DNA from: Streptomyces catenulae
Lineage (GTDB): Bacteria; Actinomycetota; Actinomycetes; Streptomycetales; Streptomycetaceae
Length of the DNA stretch: 64,000 nucleotides
NCBI RefSeq assembly: GCF_000718015.1
Contig: NZ_JODY01000002.1
Span: 372,001-436,000 of the forward strand
Direction: 5' to 3'
In this document: piece by piece, positions 45,769-52,083 of the stretch
Layout of the letters: each line of letters starts with the position of its first letter
Position numbering within the stretch: the first letter of the stretch is position 1
Translations under genes and position numbers: made by a program
Notes under the pieces: model-generated
Told to the model about the DNA's origin: nothing
Database searches by the model: none
What the model saw: the letters and a program-made list of their open reading frames with translations, nothing else

Positions 45769-46542
45769 TCAGCCCACCAGCTGCATGTCCCGCGCCGCGC
45801 CGTCGGACCGCAGGATCGTCCGCTGCAACTCCCGCAGCTCCCAGGAGGGTTCGAGGCCCAGCTCACGGCGGATGGTGTCGCGGGCCGAGTGGTAGGTGCG
45901 CAGCGCCTCGGCGCGCCGTCCCGAGCGGGACATGCAGAGGATCAGCTGCCGGTAGAACGCCTCGTGCAGCGGATGCTCGGCGAGCAGCGCCCGCAGGACG
46001 CCGGTCATCTCCTGGTAGCGGCCCAGGGCGATGCCGGACGCCACGAGGAGTTCGGCGCACTCGATGCGCGCCTCCTCCGCCCACCGGGCGCAGCCGCCGA
46101 CGATGGGGCCCGTGGCCGCGCCGTCCAGCACCGTGCCCCGGTGCAGCGACCGGGCGGCGCCGAGCAGTTCCACGGCCCGTTCGTGGCCGCCCGCGCGGGC
46201 GGCGCGGCGACCGTCCCGCAGCAGGCACTGGAAGCGGTGCAGGTCCAGTTCGCCGGGGGCGAGCCGCAGGACGTAGCCGGGCGCCGTGGTGGCGATCGGG
46301 CCGCCGGGCCGTCCGGGGCGGGTGAGGAGCTTGCGCAGTTGGGACATGTGGACGTGGAGGGAGGCGGTGGCGCGGCGGGGCGGGGCGCTCCCCCAGATCT
46401 CGTTGCTCAACTCGTCCCGGGAGACGACGTGGTTGGCCCTGATGAGCAGCGCCGCCAGCAGGATCTGCATCTTCGGTGCGCTGACCGCCGCGACGGACCG
46501 GTCATCGGTCACCCGAAGCGATCCCAGAATCTCGTACCGCAC
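45769..46542 (-). CDS. SARP-family pathway activator
   Basis: A 257-residue Streptomyces antibiotic regulatory protein: an OmpR-like winged-helix domain (PKMQILLAALLIRANHVVSR, DELSNEIWGSAPPRRATASL, HVHMSQLRKLLTR, TTAPGYVLRL) followed by a bacterial transcriptional activation domain (LDLHRFQCLL; EHPLHEAFYRQLILCMSRSG; TYHSARDTIRRELGLEPSWE). Length and layout match ActII-ORF4/RedD-type small SARPs. The GTG start follows GAGGAA. Its predicted DNA target, 11-bp-spaced heptamers, is present upstream of the KAS III operon. A perfect 15-bp hairpin sits just upstream of its ribosome site, and four tandem heptamers lie further up. Confidence 0.93.
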   Translation of the reverse strand: MRYEILGSLRVTDDRSVAAVSAPKMQILLAALLIRANHVVSRDELSNEIWGSAPPRRATASLHVHMSQLRKLLTRPGRPGGPIATTAPGYVLRLAPGELDLHRFQCLLRDGRRAARAGGHERAVELLGAARSLHRGTVLDGAATGPIVGGCARWAEEARIECAELLVASGIALGRYQEMTGVLRALLAEHPLHEAFYRQLILCMSRSGRRAEALRTYHSARDTIRRELGLEPSWELRELQRTILRSDGAARDMQLVG

Positions 46543-46575
46543 GAATGGTTCCTCGCTCTCCAGCTGTCATTCCGT

Positions 46576-46612
46576 CGTTCCGGGCACCCCGGTGACCGGG
46601 GTGCCCGGAACG
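46576..46612 (-). promoter_or_regulatory. Perfect hairpin in SARP leader
   Basis: Inverted repeat of 15 bp (cgttccgggcacccc and its complement) around a GGTGACC loop; it ends 34 bp before the SARP GTG. It could be a terminator for CCR transcripts, an attenuator, or a palindromic operator. Confidence 0.6.
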
Positions 46613-46638
46613 CGCTTCGGTACCGTGGAATTCACCGG

Positions 46639-46666
46639 CCGGAACCCGGAATCCAGAATCCGATTT
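46639..46666 (-). repeat. Four tandem 7-bp repeats upstream of SARP gene
   Basis: Plus strand: CCGGAAC, CCGGAAT, CCAGAAT, CCGATTT, directly abutting at 46639, 46646, 46653 and 46660. They lie between the likely SARP promoter and the leader hairpin. Confidence 0.5.
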
Positions 46667-46803
46667 CTCGTATTCCTTGTGGGACCTCGCCACAAAAATT
46701 GCGGTGGGACCGTGGTCGGTCCGTCGCCTCGTGTGCGTCCGGCCGGACTCTTCTTCCGTTCCGCGCCGTTGCCCCCGGCACATGCCAACGTAGCCGCGCG
46801 GAA

Positions 46804-46847
46804 CCCCTGGCGTGAACCCCAGTCCCCTGGGCCGGACCCCTTAGGGG
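46804..46847 (-). promoter_or_regulatory. AGGGG repeat cluster upstream of SARP gene
   Basis: Minus-strand AGGGG at 46847-46837 region, 46828-46824 and 46808-46804, plus a TGGGG, with the last copy 12 nt before a -10-like TACGTT (46791-46786). Similar AGGGGT elements precede the CCR and degenerate-KS genes. Confidence 0.45.
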
Positions 46848-46956
46848 ACACCGCGGTGAACAGGGGTCGTCCGCATTCCGGATGCGGTTCACCGCTTACG
46901 CGCCAACGCCCGGAAGGGGGCGGGATCCGGCCGGGCGGGGAGGGGCGGGGCCCGGG

Positions 46957-48303
46957 TCAGGCGACCGTCTCGGCGGGCAACTCCCGTAGGGGGTTGAGGT
47001 TCTGGGCCCCGATGCGGGCGCGCAGCTCGGGGTCGGTGACGCCCAGCCCGGTCTCGGGCGCCATGCAGAGCACACCGACCTTGCCGACATGGCGGTTGAG
47101 CTGCACCGACCGCGCGGCCTCACCGACGTCGGCGAGCGGGTGCACGGCCGACAGGACCGGGGAGAGCAGGCCCAGCCGGAAGAGCCGGTTGCACTCCCAC
47201 TGTTCCTGGAGGTTGGCGCCGTGACTGCCCACGATGCGCTTGAGGTTCATCCACAGATAGCGGTTGTCGTAACTGTGCTGGTAGCCGGTGCTGGAGCCGC
47301 AGGTGACGACGGTGCCCCCGCGGCGGACCACGAACACCGAGATCCCGAACGTGGCCCGGCCCACGTAGTCGAAGACGACGTGCGGGTCCTCGCCGACCGC
47401 CGCCCGGATGGCGCGGCCCAGCCGTTTGCCGCGTTCGATGGTCTCCTCGGGACCGGGCGCGCCGTCGTCCACGCCGATCTCCCGGCGGTCGATCACCACC
47501 TCGCAGCCCAGTTTCCGCAGCAGTTGCGCCTTGTGCTCCGAGCCGACGACACCGACGGGGATGCCGCCGGCGTTCTTCACCATCTGGACGGCGAAGGAGC
47601 CGAGCCCTCCGGCGGCGCCCCAGATGAGCACGATGTCGCCCTGCTTGATCCGGGCGCCCTTGTCGCTCACCAGCATGCGGTAGCTGGTCACGGCGGTCAG
47701 CATGGTGCTGGCCGCCTCCTCCCACGTCAGATGGGCGGGCTTGTCGAGGAGTTGGCTGGCCCGGACGACGGCGTAGTGGGCGAGCCCGCCGAAGTTGGTC
47801 TCGAAGCCCCAGGCGCGCTGGCCGGTGCCGAGCATGCCGTCGGCGTGGGTGGCGGGCTCCTGGTCGTCCACCTGGACGCAGCTGACCACGACATGGTCGC
47901 CGGTACGCCAACGGCGCACGCCGGTCCCGGTCTTGACCACCACTCCGGCCGCGTCCGAGCCGATGACCTGGTACGGACGGTCGTGGCGGGTGGCGAAGCC
48001 GCCCTCCCGGGCGTACTTCTTCAGGAAGGTGAACGTCGGCAGCGGTTCGAACATCGCCGACCACACGGTGTTGTAGTTGATCGAGCTGGCCATGACGGCG
48101 ACGACCACCTCGTCCGGCGCGATCTCCGGCATCGGCACCGGGCCGACGTGCAGGGACTTGCGGACGTCCTTGTCCTCGACGCCGTCGAACAGGTGGATGT
48201 CCTCGGCGCGGAGATGGGCGGCGAGATACTCGTCCGGCAGTTCGTGCCGTTCGAGTTCTTCCGGTGTGGCTCCGCCGAGCAGAGCATCAGCCAAGGAATC
48301 CAC
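46957..48303 (-). CDS. ccr: Crotonyl-CoA carboxylase/reductase
   Basis: A 448-residue CCR of the medium-chain dehydrogenase/reductase superfamily. Family-specific stretches are SSINYNTVWSAMFEPLPTF, RPYQVIGSDAAGVVVKTGTG, AWGFETNFGGLAHYAVVRAS, the nucleotide site IWGAAGGLGSFAVQMVKNAG, and DYVGRATFGISVFVVRRGGT with TGYQHSYDNRYLWMNLKRI. It reductively carboxylates crotonyl-CoA (or longer enoyl-CoAs) to ethylmalonyl-type extender units. GAAGGGAAG precedes the GTG at 48303. Within this cluster it should feed the RAGH-type AT of the second PKS. It could also draw on the crotonyl pool shared with the isonitrile branch. Confidence 0.95.
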   Translation of the reverse strand: MDSLADALLGGATPEELERHELPDEYLAAHLRAEDIHLFDGVEDKDVRKSLHVGPVPMPEIAPDEVVVAVMASSINYNTVWSAMFEPLPTFTFLKKYAREGGFATRHDRPYQVIGSDAAGVVVKTGTGVRRWRTGDHVVVSCVQVDDQEPATHADGMLGTGQRAWGFETNFGGLAHYAVVRASQLLDKPAHLTWEEAASTMLTAVTSYRMLVSDKGARIKQGDIVLIWGAAGGLGSFAVQMVKNAGGIPVGVVGSEHKAQLLRKLGCEVVIDRREIGVDDGAPGPEETIERGKRLGRAIRAAVGEDPHVVFDYVGRATFGISVFVVRRGGTVVTCGSSTGYQHSYDNRYLWMNLKRIVGSHGANLQEQWECNRLFRLGLLSPVLSAVHPLADVGEAARSVQLNRHVGKVGVLCMAPETGLGVTDPELRARIGAQNLNPLRELPAETVA

Positions 48304-48498
48304 GGCTCTTCCCTTCTGAGATGAGATACGGCGCCCCACCGCGGCTTTCCACCGCACGGTCCATGGGCGCGAGAAATTCCGGGGCCGATCGCGGCATCGC
48401 ACCGGGCGGATCCGCGTATACGTCGGCGGTCCGCGGCGGTACGGGAAAGGCTCCCTTTCGCGCCGCCACGCTAGGCAGCCCGCCACGGCGCCCTCAAG

Positions 48499-48519
48499 CC
48501 CCTGCGACCCCTATAAATT
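48499..48519 (-). promoter_or_regulatory. AGGGG repeats with shared 16-mer upstream of CCR
   Basis: The 16-mer GCGACCCCTATAAATT (48504-48519) is identical to 50639-50654 upstream of the degenerate-KS gene. With the preceding CCCCT it forms AGGGG repeats at 9-bp spacing on the minus strand, 25 nt from the TAGCGT -10. Confidence 0.55.
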
Positions 48520-48597
48520 CCGCACCGGAGAAGAAAAGGGAACCCCGATAATTCCGGCCCTTCCTTTCCGCGACCCCGCACCGCGTTTCCCGCCGAC

Positions 48598-48635
48598 GGC
48601 ACGGCGCCGCCCCGGGAGCGTCCCGGCGCCGTGCC
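48598..48635 (-). terminator. Second hairpin after degenerate-KS gene
   Basis: Inverted repeat ggcacggcgcc/ggcgccgtgcc enclosing an inner ccggga/tcccgg stem; backs up the hairpin at 48651-48688. Confidence 0.6.
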
Positions 48636-48650
48636 CGTGTCCCGGCATGC

Positions 48651-48688
48651 CGCAGGGCCCGTACGGAACGTGCCGTACGGGCCCTGCG
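48651..48688 (-). terminator. Perfect hairpin after degenerate-KS gene
   Basis: A perfect 16-bp stem (48651-48666 with 48673-48688) and 6-nt loop, 22 nt downstream of the degenerate-KS stop codon on the minus strand. Confidence 0.8.
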
Positions 48689-48710
48689 CGGGGTGCGGGG
48701 TGCCGCGGGC

Positions 48711-50231
48711 TCAGCGGTGCCCGGCCAGCTCCAGCAGCCGGGAGAGGAGTCCCTCCTCGCGCAGCCGCTGGAGGGGCAGTTCGCCCAGTATCTCCAGCAC
48801 CTGCTCGTCGTTGAGCCCGGCCGCCAGATCGACCGGGGCGGCGGCCTCCGCGTCGGGGGCGGCCGGTGCCGCCGCGGCGTCCGGCCGCGCGGGGACGGCC
48901 TCCGGGAGCGGGCCCGGGGCGACCGGCGGCAGGGGGCGGCGGACGGGGGTGGGGGCGAGCGCGTCGGCGATGTCCTCGGGGCGGAAGCCGGGCCGGGTCG
49001 CGAGGTGGACGCTCATCCGGGCGGCGCGGGCCCGCAGCGTCGCGGCGGCCTCCGCCGGGGAGGTGGCGGGCCCGTCGTCGGCCCGCCGGACACCGTGCCC
49101 GCCCGCGGCCGGTGCGGGCGCGGTGCGACCGGCCCAGTCGGAGAGCACCAGATGGCAGGTCCCGCCGTCGCCGTACGCGCCGACCCCCGCCAGCACCGGT
49201 TCGCTCCCCCGGCGCGTCAGCGGCACCACGGCGCGGCCCGTCCCCTCCGGGGCGCCGGTCCACGCCGGGGCCTCACCGGTCACCCGGACCGCGGCGCGCA
49301 GGCACAGCACCGTCTTCACCAGCGCGGCGGCGGCGCCCTCGGGCCGCGCGGCGGCGTCGGCGGGCAGCGGCTCCCGCACCGGGCGGCCACCCGAACCGGC
49401 GGGGACCGCGGTACGCACCGGGCCCGCGGTGGCGGCCAGTTCGACGAAGCGGACCGCGGCGGCGTCGACCCGGGCGTGGGCGCGGGCCCGGCGCGCCGCC
49501 TCCTCCTGGGCGGCGCCCGGCCCGGCGGTGGCGCCGCCGTCGTGGCTCACGGCGCCGCCGCGGATCAGACAGTGCACGGTGTCGCCGTCGGCCAGCGCCC
49601 GGCGCAGCGTCTTCAGGACGAGGAGCCCGCCGTCGGCCGCCGCCGCCGCGCCACCGGCGGACGCCCGGACGCTGACCCCACCGGCCAGCGCCTCGTCGCA
49701 CTCGCCGCCGCGCAGCGCCAGACAGGCGAGGTGGACGGCGGTCAGCGCGGAGGAGCGCGCGGTGTCGACGACCAGGCTCGGACCGCGCAGGCCCAGGGTG
49801 GCGGAGAGTCGGCTGGCGAGGGTGGTGCGGTCGGTGCCGGACGTGCCGCGCGCCGCGGGCCGCGGGCACTCGGACGCGCCGAGGAAGACACCGGTGCCGC
49901 CGCCCGCCAGGCCCTCGGGGAGGATCCCGGCGCTCTCCAGGGCCTCCCGGGCGAGGTCGGTGGAGAGCCGCTGCCGCGGGTCGGGGGCGCCGAGGTCCTC
50001 GGCGGGCACCCCCAGCGACTCCGGACCGAACCAGCGGGCCGCGCCGCCGGACCCGAACCGCCTGCCGCCGGAGCCCTCGGACGCCTCCGGGCCGTCGTGG
50101 AGCAGCCGCCAGAAGCTGTCGGGGCCGTCCACCCCGGGGAACCGGCAGGACACCCCGACGACCGCTACGGCCCCGTCCTCCTCCGGCGCGGTCCGCCCCG
50201 CGCCCGTGTCCGCCTCGGAAGCGATACCCAT
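48711..50231 (-). CDS. Degenerate ketosynthase-like protein (Cys to Arg)
   Basis: A 506-residue PKS-type KS homologue that has lost all three catalytic positions. The nucleophile motif DTACSS reads LVVDTARSSALTAVH (Arg159), the EAHGTGT box reads VELAATAGPV, and the NIGHTQ box is replaced by PEGAAAALVKTVLCL. The fold-defining parts survive (AVAVVGVSCRFPGVDGPDSF; DPRQRLSTDLAREALESAGI; LALRGGECDEALAGGVSV; LKTLRRALADGDTVHCLIRG). The C-terminal ~130 residues are Ala/Pro-rich and end in a helical segment (NDEQVLEILGELPLQRLREE) like a PKS docking tail. GAGAGGAA precedes the ATG. The reading frame is intact and codon use is normal, so it looks like a maintained non-catalytic protein rather than a pseudogene; a scaffold or carrier-protein-binding role is plausible. 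Confidence 0.8.
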   Translation of the reverse strand: MGIASEADTGAGRTAPEEDGAVAVVGVSCRFPGVDGPDSFWRLLHDGPEASEGSGGRRFGSGGAARWFGPESLGVPAEDLGAPDPRQRLSTDLAREALESAGILPEGLAGGGTGVFLGASECPRPAARGTSGTDRTTLASRLSATLGLRGPSLVVDTARSSALTAVHLACLALRGGECDEALAGGVSVRASAGGAAAAADGGLLVLKTLRRALADGDTVHCLIRGGAVSHDGGATAGPGAAQEEAARRARAHARVDAAAVRFVELAATAGPVRTAVPAGSGGRPVREPLPADAAARPEGAAAALVKTVLCLRAAVRVTGEAPAWTGAPEGTGRAVVPLTRRGSEPVLAGVGAYGDGGTCHLVLSDWAGRTAPAPAAGGHGVRRADDGPATSPAEAAATLRARAARMSVHLATRPGFRPEDIADALAPTPVRRPLPPVAPGPLPEAVPARPDAAAAPAAPDAEAAAPVDLAAGLNDEQVLEILGELPLQRLREEGLLSRLLELAGHR

Positions 50232-50630
50232 GTCATTCCTCTCGCCCGCCGCGCGCCGCGGCCGGATGTCGGGCAGCCGGAGCGGCCGCCCCGCCGCCGT
50301 TCCGCTTGTACCGCCCGCCGCTGTGTCCGTGTTCCGGGGCGGCTTGCGCCCCGCTCGCCCAACTCGGTGGTCAGGACCGCCGTCGGCCCGGTTCGGTTGC
50401 CTCCCGTACCAGGCGGGAAGGGTTCCACGCCGAAGGCGTCGCACCATCGCTCCCGGTCGCCCCAGGGCCCCTGAAGCGGCGGACGAGGTCCGTGCTCCGG
50501 TCGCCGGGCGACATTCCGATTCCGGCCCGGCGGAGACCGCCGTGGCCCGGGCCCGGCCGCCCGCTCACCGCGCGGCCCCGGTCGTCCCCCTCCATTGTCC
50601 AGGCCCCGAACACCCTGCGCAGCGCACCCC

Positions 50631-50654
50631 GACCCCTAGCGACCCCTATAAATT
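50631..50654 (-). promoter_or_regulatory. Tandem GACCCCTA decamers upstream of degenerate-KS gene
   Basis: GACCCCTAGC and GACCCCTATA abut at 50631 and 50641; the second belongs to the 16-mer GCGACCCCTATAAATT shared with the CCR promoter region. On the minus strand they read as AGGGGTC repeats upstream of a GACAAT -10. Confidence 0.55.
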
Positions 50655-50738
50655 TCAGGTGAACACCGGGTGTCCCCCGAAGAGGTGTCATGGGCCGGGA
50701 CCTGCGGGCGGAGCGGCGTCCCCGCCCGGATGTCCGCC

Positions 50739-50768
50739 GTCCCCGGCGCCATGCAGGACGCCGGGGAC
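50739..50768 (-). terminator. Hairpin after 377-residue surface protein gene
   Basis: A perfect 10-bp stem gtccccggcg/cgccggggac, about 30 nt past the stop codon on the minus strand. Confidence 0.6.
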
Positions 50769-50797
50769 GGACCGGAAACCGGGGCGGGTGCGGGGTG

Positions 50798-51931
50798 TCA
50801 GCCGGTGCACCGCACGGTGACGGCGGACGCCGCGTGGTGGGCGCCGTCGAAGCCGGAGCCGAAGTCGGTGCCCTGGGTGTGGAGTTTGACGGAGAGGTGC
50901 CCGTCGGTGATCGGGAAGGTGCCGCCGGGCGCCCAGTCGCCGCGCTTCTTGGTCTGGTCGACGGTGAAGTCGCCGAGCGCCTTGCCCGTCCCCGCCGCGG
51001 AGGCGAACACCGAGTAGCGGGTGGGGTGTCCGCCGACGTGCTTCACGTCGTCGTCCCCGGGGATGAAGGCCCGGACCTGGCAGCTGCCGGACTTCACCGG
51101 CCCGGTGGTGAAGGTCCACAGGGTGTAGTTGCCGTCGTCGCCCTTGTCGCCCGCCATCGGGACGGAGACGAAGGAGCCGTCGCAGCCGTCCTTGGCCCAA
51201 CCGCCCTTGTGCGTCGTCCAGCCCGCGTCGCCGTCGGCGTAGGTGCCGTGCTCCTTGTACCCGGTGGACTTGTCGGTGCAGCCGGGCCCGGCCGTCCCCG
51301 TGTAGGTGGTGGCGGCGTCCGCCGGGGCACCGCCCTGCCCGCCGGAGCCGCCCGACGCGCCGCCGTCCTGCGGTGCCTGATGCCCCTGCGGCTGATCGGC
51401 GCCGGGCACGACCCCGGCGCCGCGGCCCTGTCCGTCGTACTCGGAGGCGGCGGCCGGGGGCTTCGCGGCGTCGCCGTGGCGGCCGGTCAGCTGGGAGATG
51501 AGGAACGGGGAGCAGAGGAGCAGGACCCCGGCGATACCGGCGGCGGCGACCATGGGCCTGGAGACCCGGCCGCCGCTCGCCACGAGCGTGTCCGGGGCCG
51601 CCTCGGACGCCGTCGCACCGGTGGCCGCGGTGGCCGACGCGGTCTTGCCCGCCGTCCGTTTCCCGGTGTCCGCCGCCGCGTCCGTCTCCCCCGCGGCGGC
51701 GGTGCGCCCGTCGGTCCCGGGCATCCGCCGCGCCGCGGGTCCGGGCGCGGGCGTGGTGTCCGCGGAGAGGACGGGTACGGTCGCGCCGTCCGTGCGGGGC
51801 GGCCTGGCGGTCCCCCGGCGCGGCGGCGCGGCGGGCGCCTCGCCTCCGGCCGCTTCGACGGCCGTCGCCTCGCCGTCCGCCGACGGGGCGTCGCCCCTCC
51901 TACGGGACTCTTCCGGCTCCATGGGCGCCAT
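50798..51931 (-). CDS. Single-pass surface protein with disordered N-terminus
   Basis: A 377-residue protein. Residues 1-~125 are Ala/Pro/Glu-rich and disordered, then one TM helix (PMVAAAGIAGVLLLCSPFLI), a Gly/Gln/Pro-rich spacer (~150-205) and a folded C-terminal domain of ~165 residues. That domain has four Cys (GPGCTDKSTG, KDGCDGSFVS, SGSCQVRAFI, TVRCTG) that could form disulphides and a beta-rich pattern (YTLWTFTTGPV; RYSVFASAAGTGKALGDFTV). GAAGGAG lies immediately before the ATG. Cytoplasmic N-terminus and external C-domain are predicted. It follows the giant-protein gene by 152 bp on the same strand and may be its partner (anchor, processing or immunity factor); I recognise no family. 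Confidence 0.75.
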   Translation of the reverse strand: MAPMEPEESRRRGDAPSADGEATAVEAAGGEAPAAPPRRGTARPPRTDGATVPVLSADTTPAPGPAARRMPGTDGRTAAAGETDAAADTGKRTAGKTASATAATGATASEAAPDTLVASGGRVSRPMVAAAGIAGVLLLCSPFLISQLTGRHGDAAKPPAAASEYDGQGRGAGVVPGADQPQGHQAPQDGGASGGSGGQGGAPADAATTYTGTAGPGCTDKSTGYKEHGTYADGDAGWTTHKGGWAKDGCDGSFVSVPMAGDKGDDGNYTLWTFTTGPVKSGSCQVRAFIPGDDDVKHVGGHPTRYSVFASAAGTGKALGDFTVDQTKKRGDWAPGGTFPITDGHLSVKLHTQGTDFGSGFDGAHHAASAVTVRCTG

Positions 51932-52083
51932 CGTCTCCTTCTTCTGATGTGACTCTGGGTGGGTGTGAGGGGGTCATACGGGACCGGGGCGGTGGTCCGG
52001 GGGACGCGCCCGTGCGGGGCCGCCGCGGGACCGTGGAGGGGTGCCGTCCACCGGGCGCGGGGGTCGCGTGGCCGGTGCCGGTG

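Larger units (their letters stand above)
46543..46956 (-). other. 414-bp SARP leader/promoter region
   Basis: No gene. In minus-strand order: a G-rich tract after the CCR stop, a cluster of AGGGG elements (46804-46847), a -10-like TACGTT (46786-46791), an AT-rich patch near 46690, four tandem heptamers (46639-46666) and a perfect hairpin (46576-46612) ahead of the SARP ribosome site. Confidence 0.6.
48304..48710. other. 407-bp region: CCR promoter and degenerate-KS terminators
   Basis: No gene. Contains a -10-like TAGCGT for the CCR gene (minus strand, 48473-48468), the AGGGG/TATAAATT element (48498-48519) and two strong hairpins (48598-48635 and 48651-48688) that end the upstream minus-strand transcript. 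Confidence 0.65.
50232..50797. other. 566-bp non-coding region upstream of degenerate-KS gene
   Basis: No ORF with convincing codon use. Contains a -10-like GACAAT (minus strand, 50599-50594), the tandem decamer GACCCCTAGC/GACCCCTATA (50631-50650) and the terminator hairpin of the 377-residue protein gene (50739-50768). Confidence 0.6.

Noticed and set aside
46914..46951. G-rich tract after the CCR stop as a functional G-quadruplex
   Set aside because: Runs of G3-G5 are present on the plus strand, but such tracts are common in this base composition and the CCR transcript would carry the C-rich strand; no independent support.
48511..48519. TATAAATT at 48512 and 50647 as plus-strand -10 elements
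   Set aside because: No plus-strand gene lies downstream of either copy; all genes from 45.7 kb onward run on the minus strand. Treated as part of an operator for the minus-strand genes instead, though an antisense or small RNA cannot be excluded.
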